Assembly: GCA_013791955.1 (NCBI GenBank)
Contig: VMSW01000001.1
Coordinates: 1 to 64,000, forward strand
Source of the DNA: Propionicimonas sp.
GTDB taxonomy: Bacteria; Actinomycetota; Actinomycetes; Propionibacteriales; Propionibacteriaceae
Length of the DNA stretch: 64,000 bases
Direction of reading: 5' to 3'
Both the position numbers and the translations under genes were made by a program. Shown piece after piece: positions 32,892-43,316 of this stretch. The notes under the pieces are model-generated. The model saw only the letters and a list, made by a program, of their open reading frames with translations, was not told the DNA's origin and ran no database searches. Position 1 is the stretch's first letter, and each line of letters begins with the position of its first letter.

Positions 32892-33377
32892 CTATTTCTC
32901 CACACTCATCATGGTGCGACCGATGCGAAGGGTGTCGCCGAGGCCGAACGGGGTGGTCGCGCTGAGGCGTTCGTTGTTAATGAAAGTGCCGTTGGTTGAA
33001 CCCAGATCATCGACCTGGTAGCCATCGGAGCTCAGCGCGATCCGCGCGTGATGGGTGGAGACGTAGTCGTCGTCCAAGATCAGTTGGCAGTCGGCGGCCC
33101 GGCCGATCAGCACCCCGCCAGCCAGTGGCAGGACCTTCCCAGCTTGGGGGCCGTGGGTCACTTTCAGCACGGTGGGCAGCTGCTTGCTCACCTTCCGGCT
33201 GATGCGCTGCGGTTTGTCGGGGGTCGAAGCGGCCTCGAAGCTGGCTTGGGCTAGCTCGGCCGCGGGCACTTTGCGGCCAAAAAGGTCGGTGCGGATCACA
33301 TTGGCCACGAAGGCGATGAAGAGCCAAAGGAGAGCCAGGAACCCCAGTTTGAGGCCGAGGACGACCAGGTCAGACAT
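32892..33377 (-). CDS. fhaB: FHA-domain protein FhaB (FipA)
   Basis: The 161-residue protein has an N-terminal membrane helix (about 5-28) and a C-terminal FHA domain (about 75-158: GRAADCQLILDDDYVSTHHARI and DLGSTNGTFIN), which binds phosphothreonine. In mycobacteria FhaB is a PknA/PknB substrate linked to FtsZ and FtsQ. It overlaps fhaA by eight bases and precedes pstP. The membrane anchor and single FHA domain match the known protein. Confidence 0.93.
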   Translation of the reverse strand: MSDLVVLGLKLGFLALLWLFIAFVANVIRTDLFGRKVPAAELAQASFEAASTPDKPQRISRKVSKQLPTVLKVTHGPQAGKVLPLAGGVLIGRAADCQLILDDDYVSTHHARIALSSDGYQVDDLGSTNGTFINNERLSATTPFGLGDTLRIGRTMMSVEK

Positions 33378-34086
33378 CGCTCACCGAGGAGGTGATGAGC
33401 ATCCGGGTGCTGCCGATCTCGATTCTGCTGCCTTGGGCCAGCGCGGCCTGCCGGGTGCGGACGCCGTCCACGGTGATGCCGTTGGTGGAGCCGAGGTCTT
33501 CAACGCTCAAGGTGGTGCCAGCGTCGGTCTCGATCACGTTTATTCGGGCATGCAGTCGAGAGATCCCCGGATCGTTGATGCGCAGATCGGCATCAGTGCC
33601 GCGCCCAATCGTCAGGCCCGGAGCGGTGAGCGGATGACGCACGCCATTCACTTCGACCACCAGGCCGGTGGCCCGATGGCGGGACGGGTTGGCTGGCGCG
33701 GCCGCATCCGACACTCCGGCGACCGCTGCGGAGGCGACGGTGAAGCGTCCGATGGGTAGGGATTCTTCCAGCACGTATTCAAGGGAGACCGGCCCGTTGA
33801 AGATATAGCCCTTCTCGGCTGCGTAGCTGAGCAACTGGGGCGACATCTCGGCGTTCAGGGTCTTGGAGTAGGGCACCAACCGGTCGTAATCGTGGGCAGA
33901 TAAGCCGATCGTGAACTCATTTGGCACCAGCTTGCGATCGCGGCTGAGCAGTTTGGCCTCTGAATCCAGCTCACGCTGGAGGCGGGCGGTGATCTCGACC
34001 GGCTGCACATCGCCCTTGAAGGCGCGAGCGAAGACACCGCCGACGACGCTCTCGAGTTTCTTCTCGACGCGGTCGAAGACTCCCAT
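33370..34086 (-). CDS. fhaA: FHA-domain protein FhaA with DUF3662 N-terminal domain
   Basis: The 238-residue protein starts at the ATG at 34086, with a strong AGGAGGGG ribosome site; the longer reading frame upstream has no domain similarity. MGVFDRVEKKLESVVGGVFARAFKGDVQPVEI begins the DUF3662 domain (about 1-120), and the FHA domain (about 165-235) carries GRGTDADLRINDPGISRLHARI and DLGSTNG. FhaA binds phosphorylated partners of PknB, including MviN, to regulate peptidoglycan precursor export. M. tuberculosis FhaA has a long disordered middle; here the link is short. It is the first gene of the operon. Confidence 0.92.
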   Translation of the reverse strand: MGVFDRVEKKLESVVGGVFARAFKGDVQPVEITARLQRELDSEAKLLSRDRKLVPNEFTIGLSAHDYDRLVPYSKTLNAEMSPQLLSYAAEKGYIFNGPVSLEYVLEESLPIGRFTVASAAVAGVSDAAAPANPSRHRATGLVVEVNGVRHPLTAPGLTIGRGTDADLRINDPGISRLHARINVIETDAGTTLSVEDLGSTNGITVDGVRTRQAALAQGSRIEIGSTRMLITSSVSDV

Positions 34087-34242
34087 TCGCCCCTCCTGTG
34101 CGGTCTGCTTGCGGCCCAAGCCTATCGACCGGAGAACCTCCACCATACGTGCGCCACCAACCGGTTTGCCTGGGTCTCTACCTGGAGCCGAGGATTTCGG
34201 CCCAGGGTTCGACCCGATCCGGGACGGTGTCACCGCGGCGTC

Positions 34243-35706
34243 CTACTTACCGCGCGTGATCCCGACTTTGCCGGCCAGGGTGCGCAAGCCGCGGTCGATC
34301 CGGCGGCGAATCGAAGCCCACACGCCGCCCTCCAAGACCGCCAGCCGCTTTTCGAGTGACTTCAGTTGGCTGTCCAGCGAGCTGGGCTGATCGGTGTTGG
34401 GGAAGAAGTCAGGTCGGTGGGCGGCTTCAAGCCGGGTCCGATCAGATTCGGTGCCCTGCCATAGCCAGCACAGCCGGGAAGCGAGCTGCTCCGGTGCGGC
34501 GGCAGTGAGGGGGCCGAACCCGTCCGGATGGGGAGCGGCTTCCAGCACGGCCTCATATTCGGGGTTGGCCTTGCCCGGTTGGTAGATGTGACCCAGCCCG
34601 TTTCGCTCGATGAAGGCCACGTAGCGGTCGAAGTTCTCCGCGCGCACCCGGTTCAGCGGGGCCAGGTCGAGTTCGTCGTAGAACCGGGCGGCGTCCCAGC
34701 TTCCGGAGATGTCTTTGGCCAGTCGGAACGGGATGCCGTGGAACTTGGCGACTTCGAGGGTGCGGGAGTCGTGGACGGTCAGGAAGGCCGGCGTGCCAGC
34801 CGACAGTGCGGCCAGGGTTCCGTGCAGGCGGCTGCCGAGCGAGAAATCTTTGGTGGCCAGGAAGCGGCGCCAAACGATCGGATCGGGGAAGAAGCGGATT
34901 CGGTCTTGCTGATAGAGCGGGTGATCGACGGTGCCGGGCAGTGTCTTTGGGTAGCCGTCGATCGGTTTGCCCCACAGCAGCAGGGCCGCCTCCTGCTGGT
35001 CCTGGGAGATCAGGGTCAGGTTCGGGTAGCGGTCCTGATTCTCGGTGAGGACCCGATCCAGACCGGCCACCCGATAATCGACATTCACCGCGATCGGCGA
35101 ATCCGGAGTGAGGGAGTCGACCTTGCGGGTCACGATGGCATCGCGTCCGTTGTCATACATCGACGGGCAGCCGATCACGTCCACATCGGAGTCGGCGAAA
35201 CCAAGATGCAGTAGGTAGTCGCGGGTGATTTCACCGCGCACCCCGATCGAAGCTGAATGGTCGAGTACGGCTGCCACGAACTCGCGGGTGTTCTGTTTCA
35301 CCTCATCGCTGATCCAGTGCCAGTCGCCGCGGACCGAGAGCTGCGACCCGACGCCGACGACCACTACCGGGATCTTGAGCTTGCGGATCACCTTGGTGAG
35401 TCGAGCCCGGCCGGCGGTGAAGCGCATCCGCAGCGAGTTGGACATCGGCAACACCAGGGCGTCGAACTCGTTGTTGATCCGGTCGATGTGGGCATCAGTT
35501 ACGCCGGGACGCTCGGTGGTCCACCCGTCCGAGACCACTTCGGCCTCTGGGGTGTTCAGCAGTCGATACACCGCGCTGGTGAAGATCGCATTGCCCGAGT
35601 TGCGGGCGTACACCCCCAAATCTGTGTACGCGAAGGCGGCCTCAGGTGACAGCACTTGCTCTGGTGCCTTGCCCGATCTGACCAGGATGCGCTTCGGTTC
35701 GACCAT
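34243..35706 (-). CDS. Polysaccharide pyruvyl transferase family protein
   Basis: The 487-residue protein has the PS_pyruv_trans fold: an N-terminal region with GNAIFTSAVYRLL and VVVGVGSQ, and a later catalytic half with SLGSRLHGTLAALSAGTPAFLTVHDSRT near residue 320. These enzymes ketalise pyruvate onto cell-surface sugars, although the exact acceptor is unknown. The start at 35706 is chosen over a longer frame that would cross the tRNA-Leu gene. GGAG lies ten bases upstream. The C-terminal part ends with a coiled-coil-like Leu/Glu stretch and a basic tail. It is probably separate from the fhaA operon, 156 bp away. Confidence 0.85.
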   Translation of the reverse strand: MVEPKRILVRSGKAPEQVLSPEAAFAYTDLGVYARNSGNAIFTSAVYRLLNTPEAEVVSDGWTTERPGVTDAHIDRINNEFDALVLPMSNSLRMRFTAGRARLTKVIRKLKIPVVVVGVGSQLSVRGDWHWISDEVKQNTREFVAAVLDHSASIGVRGEITRDYLLHLGFADSDVDVIGCPSMYDNGRDAIVTRKVDSLTPDSPIAVNVDYRVAGLDRVLTENQDRYPNLTLISQDQQEAALLLWGKPIDGYPKTLPGTVDHPLYQQDRIRFFPDPIVWRRFLATKDFSLGSRLHGTLAALSAGTPAFLTVHDSRTLEVAKFHGIPFRLAKDISGSWDAARFYDELDLAPLNRVRAENFDRYVAFIERNGLGHIYQPGKANPEYEAVLEAAPHPDGFGPLTAAAPEQLASRLCWLWQGTESDRTRLEAAHRPDFFPNTDQPSSLDSQLKSLEKRLAVLEGGVWASIRRRIDRGLRTLAGKVGITRGK

Positions 35707-35808
35707 CACAGATTCACTCCCATGCCCCGATCCTAGACAGCGCAGCCGTTTCGAGGCTTGCTGACGGCCTGTGATAGCCTCTTTCGGCTGGCTCGCTCTG
35801 CGGGCCAT

Positions 35809-35891
35809 GCGCGAGTGGCGGAATGGCAGACGCGCACGGTTCAGGTCCGTGTGTCCGAAAGGACGTGGAGGTTCAACTCCTCTCTCGCGCA
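35809..35891 (+). tRNA. tRNA-Leu (anticodon CAG)
   Basis: The 83-nt gene folds into a class II tRNA: acceptor stem GCGCGAG pairs with CTCGCGC, the anticodon stem CACGG/CCGTG holds the loop TTCAGGT with anticodon CAG, a long variable arm TGTCC-GAAA-GGACG follows, and the T-loop is TTCAACT. The 3' CCA is not encoded (CAGC follows). In mycobacteria a tRNA-Leu also lies next to fhaA, so the synteny is conserved. Confidence 0.96.
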
Positions 35892-35895
35892 CAGC

Positions 35896-35933
35896 GTTAC
35901 CCCTAGTCAGTTTTCAAAACGGCTGGGGGTAAC
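35896..35933. other. Large hairpin directly after tRNA-Leu
   Basis: Arms GTTACCCCTAG (35896-35906) and CTGGGGGTAAC (35923-35933) pair over 11 positions with one G-T wobble, and the loop holds a second palindrome, GTTTT-C-AAAAC. It begins four bases after the tRNA. No T-run follows, so it may be a terminator for the tRNA acting with RNA processing, or a remnant of an integration site; neither is shown. Confidence 0.65.
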
Positions 35934-36026
35934 TGCATTTCTGGCCCCGGATGCGCACCCCGTCCCGCGCAGCTCATCTCTGCTGGGTGCGGGGCCTGCT
36001 GATGGTCGCCGCGTTGGGGCGGCGGC

Positions 36027-36743
36027 ATGATTGCAGCTATGAGCCCAGACCCCAACGCTCCGGCGCACGTCCTGGTGGTGGATGACGAGACCGTGTTGGC
36101 CGGCATGGTGACGAACTACCTGCAGCGAGCAGGGTTCCGGACTTCGGTGGCTCACGACGGCGTGACCGCGGTGGAGCGGGCACTTGCCGAACGGCCGGAT
36201 GTGGTGGTGCTCGATCTGGGCCTTCCCGGCAAGGACGGGTTGGAGGTGTGCCAGGAGATCCGGCGGTCATCCGACTGCTACATCATCATGCTGACGGCCC
36301 GCAGCGAGGAGATCGACAAGCTGATCGGCCTTGCCGCTGGTGCCGATGACTACCTGACCAAGCCGTTCAGCGCTCGCGAACTCGTCGCTCGGGTGCAGGT
36401 GCTGCTGCGCCGACCACGCGCCGATCGAGTAGTGGAGGAGCCGCCGCGCACGACCGGGTCGCTGCGGATCGAACCGGACGGGCGCCGCGTGGCCGTCGAC
36501 GCTGTCGAGGTCGAGCTGACCAGGACCGAGTTCGACTTGCTAAACGTCCTGTCGGCCCGGCCGAAGGCCGCGTTCACGCGTCGGCAACTGGTGGACGCGG
36601 TGTGGGGTGCGGACTGGGTCGGCGACGAGCATCTGGTCGACGTCCATGTGCTCCATCTACGCAGGAAGCTCGCCCGCGTCTCAGATGCTGTGTTCGTAGA
36701 GGCCCTGCGCGGGGTTGGTTATCGATTAGGGCCGTGCCAATGA
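36027..36743 (+). CDS. OmpR-type response regulator of the copper locus
   Basis: The 238-residue protein has a receiver domain (about 10-125) with DD at residues 19-20, phospho-acceptor Asp in VVVLDLGLPGKDG near residue 62, and Lys in TKPF near 112, and a winged-helix DNA-binding domain (about 140-236). The ATG at 36039 is an alternative start. Its stop overlaps the sensor kinase start by four bases. The copper oxidase and ATPase that follow suggest it senses copper. Two direct-repeat sites with 11-bp spacing (37854-37871, 41617-41635) are candidate binding sites. Confidence 0.92.
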   Translation: MIAAMSPDPNAPAHVLVVDDETVLAGMVTNYLQRAGFRTSVAHDGVTAVERALAERPDVVVLDLGLPGKDGLEVCQEIRRSSDCYIIMLTARSEEIDKLIGLAAGADDYLTKPFSARELVARVQVLLRRPRADRVVEEPPRTTGSLRIEPDGRRVAVDAVEVELTRTEFDLLNVLSARPKAAFTRRQLVDAVWGADWVGDEHLVDVHVLHLRRKLARVSDAVFVEALRGVGYRLGPCQ

Positions 36744-37879
36744 CCGAGCGTGAGCGGCCCGGCAGCCTTACCACCCGCCTGCTGGTCGCCCAGATTGGGG
36801 TCTGGTTGGCCATGGCGGCCACCATGGTCGTCGTCGCCGCGATCGCCGGACCGCCGCTGTTCGAGGCGCACATGAGAGAGGCCGGTCACAGTAGCCCTGA
36901 GGTGCTGCTGCATTCGGAAGAGGCGTTCAACACCGCTGGCCTGCTAGCGCTTGGCATCGGCTTGGCTATCGCCGCAACGGGCGCGATTCTCGTGAGCGTC
37001 TTGATTACCCGAAGGCTGCGCCGCTCCCTGGACGACCTCGGGGAGGCGGCCTCCAGGATCTCCGAGGGTGACTACGACCTGCGCGTCGACGGCTCCGATT
37101 CCCGCGAACTGGCCACGCTCGCCGACAGCTTCAACACCATGGCCGAAAGGCTGGCCGGCGTGGAGGCCACCCGGCGACGCCTCCTGACCGACCTCGCCCA
37201 CGAGATCCGGACCCCGCTGGCCAGCATGGAAATCTGTGTCGAAAGCCTGGAGGACGGTGTCATCGAGCCGGGCCCGGAGGCGTGGCAGATCTTGTCGAGC
37301 CAGATCGAGCGCATTTCCCGGCTGGCCGACGACGTTGGGCAGGTATCGGCCGCCGAGGAGGGCCGACTCGACCTTGCCCTGCGCGCCCTGGACCCGAACG
37401 AACTGTCCGCTGCGGCCATTCTCGCCGCACGCGACGGCTACGAGCGCAAGGGCGTCGACCTGCACCTCGAACCGATCGATGCCGACGTGGTGCGGGTGGC
37501 CGCCGACCCCGAACGTATCGGTCAGGTACTGGGCAATCTCCTGTCCAACGCGTTACGCCACACCCCTAGCGGCGGTCGGGTGGACGTACGCGTCCTCGCC
37601 GATCAGGACCTGGTGAGCGTGCAGGTGAGCGACAGTGGCGAGGGGATCGGCGCGGAGCACTTGCCGCGGGTCTTCGAACGCTTCTATCGCGCCGACACCG
37701 CCCGAGCCCGCGACCAAGGCGGCACCGGGATCGGGCTGACTATCAGCCGGGCCATCGCCCGCGCCCACGATGGAGACCTCACTGCGGCCAGCCGCGGGCT
37801 AGGGGAGGGTGCAACGTTCGCGCTCCGGCTGCCACGGCTGGAGAACGAAGCTTCATCGAAACCACATCAAACCCCGTAG
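36740..37879 (+). CDS. Sensor histidine kinase of the copper locus
   Basis: The 379-residue kinase has two membrane helices (about 15-37 and 72-93), an extracytoplasmic loop of about 35 residues containing a His/Met/Glu stretch (EAHMREAGHSS), a HAMP domain (about 95-147), the phospho-acceptor His in LAHEIRTPL near residue 153, and an ATPase domain with N, G1 and G2 boxes (NLLSNALRHTP, DSGEGI, GGTGIGL). The short sensor loop with His and Met could bind copper directly; this is inference. Start at ATG 36740 fits the ATGA overlap with the regulator gene. Its 3' end carries a direct-repeat site for the next promoter. Confidence 0.92.
   Translation: MTERERPGSLTTRLLVAQIGVWLAMAATMVVVAAIAGPPLFEAHMREAGHSSPEVLLHSEEAFNTAGLLALGIGLAIAATGAILVSVLITRRLRRSLDDLGEAASRISEGDYDLRVDGSDSRELATLADSFNTMAERLAGVEATRRRLLTDLAHEIRTPLASMEICVESLEDGVIEPGPEAWQILSSQIERISRLADDVGQVSAAEEGRLDLALRALDPNELSAAAILAARDGYERKGVDLHLEPIDADVVRVAADPERIGQVLGNLLSNALRHTPSGGRVDVRVLADQDLVSVQVSDSGEGIGAEHLPRVFERFYRADTARARDQGGTGIGLTISRAIARAHDGDLTAASRGLGEGATFALRLPRLENEASSKPHQTP
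37854..37871 (+). promoter_or_regulatory. Candidate response-regulator site ahead of the multicopper oxidase gene
   Basis: CATCGAAA-CCA-CATCAAA is a direct repeat with 11-bp spacing at the very end of the kinase gene and 66 bp upstream of the oxidase start. The same motif, CATCGAAA-CTT-CATCGAAA, occurs at 41617-41635 upstream of the Met-rich membrane protein. OmpR-type regulators bind such tandem sites as side-by-side dimers. Confidence 0.55.
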
Positions 37880-37937
37880 GAGCAGCGGCGTCGGTCGCGC
37901 AGGCTGGAACCAGACAATCACGACGAAGGGTTCCGCC

Positions 37938-39397
37938 ATGCCCACCGCCTACTCGCGACGCCGGCTTCTAGCCACTGGTTTTGGCCTCGGGGGTGCCGCG
38001 CTACTCAGCGCCTGTACCGGCAACGCCGGTCGCCCAGGGCCAACCACCCCGGTGCTCCCTGCGCCGACGACCTCCTTCGGCGCGCCCGCAATGGCGACCA
38101 CGCTGCAGGCTGGCGTCAGCCAGATCGATCTCGGCGGCATCACCGCCACCACCTGGGCCTACGGCGGCGCGCTCCCGGGCAAGGAGCTTCGCGCCAAAGC
38201 CGGTGAAGTGCTGCGAATCCACGTGGAGAACGCTCTTCCGACCGAGACCAGCGTCCACTGGCACGGCGTCCGGCTCCACAACGCTGCTGACGGCGTGCCT
38301 GGGCTCACCCAGGAACCGATTGCTGCCGCCGCGAGCTACACCTACGAGTTCCTCGCGCCTGACCCGGGCACCTACTTCTTCCACCCGCACAGTGGCGTCC
38401 AAATCGATCGCGGCCTTTACGCGCCGCTGATCATCGACGACCCGGCCGAACCGGGCGGCTACGACCACGAGTGGGTGCTGATGCTGGACGACTGGACCGA
38501 CGGGGTTGGCAAGAGCCCCGACGACATCCTCGCCGAGTTCAAGGCACAGAACGGAACCGTCGGCACGGGCATGAATCACGACATGGGCGGCATGGACGGC
38601 ATGGGCAACTCGCCGCTGGGCGATGTCGGCGACATCGCCTACCCGCACTACCTGATCAACGGACGCATCCCGCGGGCACCCCGCACCCTCACCGCGAAAC
38701 CCGGACAGCGGGCGCGGGTGCGGATCATCAACGCCGCCGCCGACACCCTGTTTCGAGTCGCGCTCGGTGGGCACGTGATGACCGTCACCCACACCGACGG
38801 GTTCGCCGTCCAGCCGGTCGAGACCCGCGCGCTATATCTCGCCCAAGGCGAGCGCGTCGACGTCGTGGTCACGCTCGGCGACGGCGTGTTCGCGCTGGTG
38901 GCGGCCGCTGAAGGCAAGAGTGGGCAGGGCGTCATCCTGGTCCGTACCGGGTCGGGAGCCGTGCCCCCGGCCACCGTCCGGCCGGCCGAACTGGACACCG
39001 ACCCGCTGCTGATGACCGCTCTCATGCCCGCCGACGCCGCCCGATTGTCACAGCGGGAGCCGGACCAGATCGAACAGGTCACCCTCAACGGCCAGATGCA
39101 GCCTTACGCGTGGGGCATGAACGGGACGGTGTTTGGCTCCGACAATCCACTGCGCACGACGAGCGGATCACGGGTGCGGCTGCAGATGACGAACGAGTCG
39201 ATGATGGCTCATCCAATGCACATCCACGGCCACACCTGGTCGCTCCCAGCCAACGGCGGCCTCCGCAAAGACACTGTGCTGGTCCTGCCGATGCAGACCA
39301 TCACCGCCGACCTCCACGCCGACAACCCCGGCAAGTGGGCCTACCACTGCCACAACATCTACCACGCGGAGATCGGGATGATGACGAGCCTGCAGTA

Positions 39398-39401
<4 letters not shown>
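37938..39401 (+). CDS. Multicopper oxidase, Tat-exported lipoprotein
   Basis: The 487-residue protein opens with a twin-arginine signal (SRRRLLATGFGLGGAALL) ending in a lipobox, LSAC, so it is exported folded and probably anchored by a lipid. Copper ligands are in HWHG near residue 109, HPHSG near 150, HPMHIHGH near 426 and HCHNIYHAEIGMM near 470, which includes the type 1 site (Cys, His, Met). It probably oxidises Cu(I) to Cu(II) outside the cell. Met/His-rich loop near residues 210-225 (NHDMGGMDGMG) matches CueO-type oxidases. Start at 37938 is the first that gives a signal peptide. Its stop overlaps the convergent copper ATPase. Confidence 0.93.
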
Positions 39402-41518
<2,117 letters not shown>

Positions 41519-41539
41519 CGGTCCTCCTCGGTTCTCGGT

Positions 41540-41556
41540 ATACCCCCCTGGGGTAT
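41540..41556. promoter_or_regulatory. CsoR-like copper operator
   Basis: ATACCCC-CCT-GGGGTAT is a perfect inverted repeat with seven-base arms, 22 bp upstream of the copB start codon. CsoR-family repressors bind GC-rich pseudo-palindromes with TACCCC/GGGGTA half-sites, so this is a good match. No csoR gene is in the window. Confidence 0.65.
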
Positions 41557-41616
41557 CTACTGGAACGCCGCACCCAGCGAAGGGATTCCCCATTGGCCCC
41601 GTCCGGCACCGAACTG

Positions 41617-41635
41617 CATCGAAACTTCATCGAAA
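41617..41635. promoter_or_regulatory. Candidate response-regulator site between copB and the Met-rich membrane gene
   Basis: CATCGAAA-CTT-CATCGAAA is a perfect direct repeat with an 11-bp period, between the divergent copB and the gene at 41706. It matches the site before the oxidase gene at 37854-37871. The common element CATCGAAA is likely the half-site of the copper response regulator. Confidence 0.6.
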
Positions 41636-41705
41636 GCCCAGTTGCCACTCGGGGGGTTCACGGGAGCCTTGATGCGAACCACCGTTCCCCGAACAGAGGA
41701 CATTG

Positions 41706-42344
41706 ATGATGACTACCAGCACCACGGCCCGACCGGCTGCTCCTTCGCGGATCGCGCCGAACCCTGGCGTCGCCGCGGCCGTATTTGCCCTGGCCGCAGT
41801 GCTTTCCCTGGGCGCGATCGTGGGGCCGAACCTCGTTGCCAACGAGCTGGGTATGACGATGACCATGGGTATGACCCATTACATGGAGTTGCTCGCCGTC
41901 CACCAGCCGCGCAACCTGCTCATCTTCATGGCCATTCCGGTCGTGCTCGTCGAGACGTTGGCCATCGCCGAACTTGCCATCCTGTTCCAGCGGGCTGCCA
42001 GTCCTGACTGGGTGCGCGCCACTAGCCGCGTCGCCGGCCTGCTCGCCGGACCGGTCATGGTGGCCATCTTCCTGCACCTGATGGTCAACGCGGTGATTCC
42101 CCTCACCGTGAGCGGGGGCTGGCGAGGCCCGGCCGACGTCATTGCCGTGCTCTTCTACTTGTCAGGCGTGGTCCCATTCGTCGGGATCACCCTGGTCGAA
42201 CTCGGAGTGCTCGGCACCGGTGAGATCGACGCGCTCAAGCTGCACGCCACCTTTATCGCCATCTTCCTCGTCGTCGCCCACGTGGCCATGATCTTCGGGA
42301 TGCTCGATCCCGCCGTCCTGGGCTTCCAGATGCTCCACCATTAG
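41706..42344 (+). CDS. Met-rich integral membrane protein, copper locus, function unknown
   Basis: The 212-residue protein has about five membrane helices. Just after the first helix it carries MTMTMGMTHYME, a Met/His cluster of the kind used to bind Cu(I), and its C-terminus ends in MLHH. An AGAGGA ribosome site precedes the ATG. It shares a promoter region with the divergent copB and with a copy of the CATCGAAA direct repeat, so co-regulation with copper efflux is likely. I do not recognise a family with known function. A copper relay or sensor role is inference. Confidence 0.78.
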   Translation: MMTTSTTARPAAPSRIAPNPGVAAAVFALAAVLSLGAIVGPNLVANELGMTMTMGMTHYMELLAVHQPRNLLIFMAIPVVLVETLAIAELAILFQRAASPDWVRATSRVAGLLAGPVMVAIFLHLMVNAVIPLTVSGGWRGPADVIAVLFYLSGVVPFVGITLVELGVLGTGEIDALKLHATFIAIFLVVAHVAMIFGMLDPAVLGFQMLHH

Positions 42345-42416
42345 TGCTCACCGCAGCACCAGAGGACCATCCCTCCCTGCACCCCCACCCGCGGAGACGA
42401 CGGGCTCGGCCCCCTT

Positions 42417-42449
42417 TAGTTCCCTGAGCCCGTCGAAGGGTCGAAGGGC
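42417..42449. repeat. Dispersed repeat at a convergent junction
   Basis: TTAGTTCCCTGAGCCCGTCG followed by AAGGGTCGAAGGGCC lies in the 160-bp space between the stop of the Met-rich membrane gene and the stop of arsM. It is the third convergent space in the window that holds this repeat. The rest of the space has no gene. Confidence 0.8.
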
Positions 42450-42504
42450 CTCCCGTTGGGAGTGTCGGTTGGCTCACCCAAAAAGGGGCTAGCCGATCAG
42501 TGCC

Positions 42505-43305
42505 TCACTCGCCGGGTTTGCGTCCCTGGATGGTGGCGGAGACGACGTAGTCGGTGATCGGGGTGCCGGGCGCCCAGTCGGCCATGAAGGTCTTGCTCTC
42601 TTGCTTGGGGGCGACGACGACGTCGACGAACCCGGCCTCGGCGAGCAGTTGCTCGATCACGCCTACTTCGGCCGCGCCGGAGACGCAGCTCGAGTGCAGG
42701 GCAAGGTCGGCGCGCACCTCTTCGGGGATCGGTGCGAAAGCAACCACGTCGGAGATCGCCAGCCGTCCGCCGGGACGAAGGGCTCGGAAGGCTTCGGCGA
42801 AGACCGCCGGCTTGTCTGGGGAGAGGTTGATCACGCAGTTGGAGATGATCACGTCGATGCTGGCATCAGCGACCGGCAGGTGCTCAATCTCGCCCAACCG
42901 GAAGGCAACGTTGTCGTAGCCGCCCTGGCGAGCGTTGTCGCGAGCCTTCGTGATCATTTGGGGGGTCATGTCGACCCCGATGACCAGCCCTTCGGGACCC
43001 ACCTGAGCGGCGGCGAGGAAGCAGTCGATACCGGCGCCGCTGCCCAAATCGAGGACGTCCTCACCGGGTGCGAGGTCGGCAATGGCTTGCGGGTTGCCGC
43101 AGCCGAGCCCGAGGTCGGCTCCATCGGGGACGGTCACCAGCTCATCAGTGGAGTAACCGAGCTGGAGCGACAGCAGTTGCGGTGCGGTGGCGGTGGTGGG
43201 GGTGCAACAGCCCGAGCTGCCGCAACAGTCACCGGCGGACTCAGCGATCTGGCCGTAGTTGTCGCGGACGGCCTGGCGGATCTCGTCGGATTTGGCGGTG
43301 TTCAT
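42505..43305 (-). CDS. arsM: Arsenite S-adenosylmethionine methyltransferase
   Basis: The 266-residue enzyme has a Cys-rich N-terminus (GDCCGSSGCC, residues 26-35) and an S-adenosylmethionine fold with VLDLGSGAGIDCFL near residue 85 and GVDMTPQMI. The catalytic arsenic-binding cysteines are in SNCVINLSPDK near 150 and HSSCVSGA near 202. It methylates As(III) to mono- and dimethyl forms. A good GAAGGAG ribosome site precedes the ATG. It follows an arsR gene with an 11-bp gap on the same strand, so arsR-arsM is an operon. The methylated product may be exported by the ArsP-like permease nearby. Confidence 0.93.
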   Translation of the reverse strand: MNTAKSDEIRQAVRDNYGQIAESAGDCCGSSGCCTPTTATAPQLLSLQLGYSTDELVTVPDGADLGLGCGNPQAIADLAPGEDVLDLGSGAGIDCFLAAAQVGPEGLVIGVDMTPQMITKARDNARQGGYDNVAFRLGEIEHLPVADASIDVIISNCVINLSPDKPAVFAEAFRALRPGGRLAISDVVAFAPIPEEVRADLALHSSCVSGAAEVGVIEQLLAEAGFVDVVVAPKQESKTFMADWAPGTPITDYVVSATIQGRKPGE

Positions 43306-43316
43306 CTTCTTCTCCT

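Noticed and set aside
35707-35892. N-terminal extension of the pyruvyl-transferase protein
   Set aside because: The extra codons are the reverse strand of the tRNA-Leu gene.
42465-42504. Rho-independent terminator for arsM (AAAAAGGGGCTAGCC)
   Set aside because: The potential stem is short and broken; the T-run on the reverse strand lies inside the putative loop and does not follow a stable hairpin.
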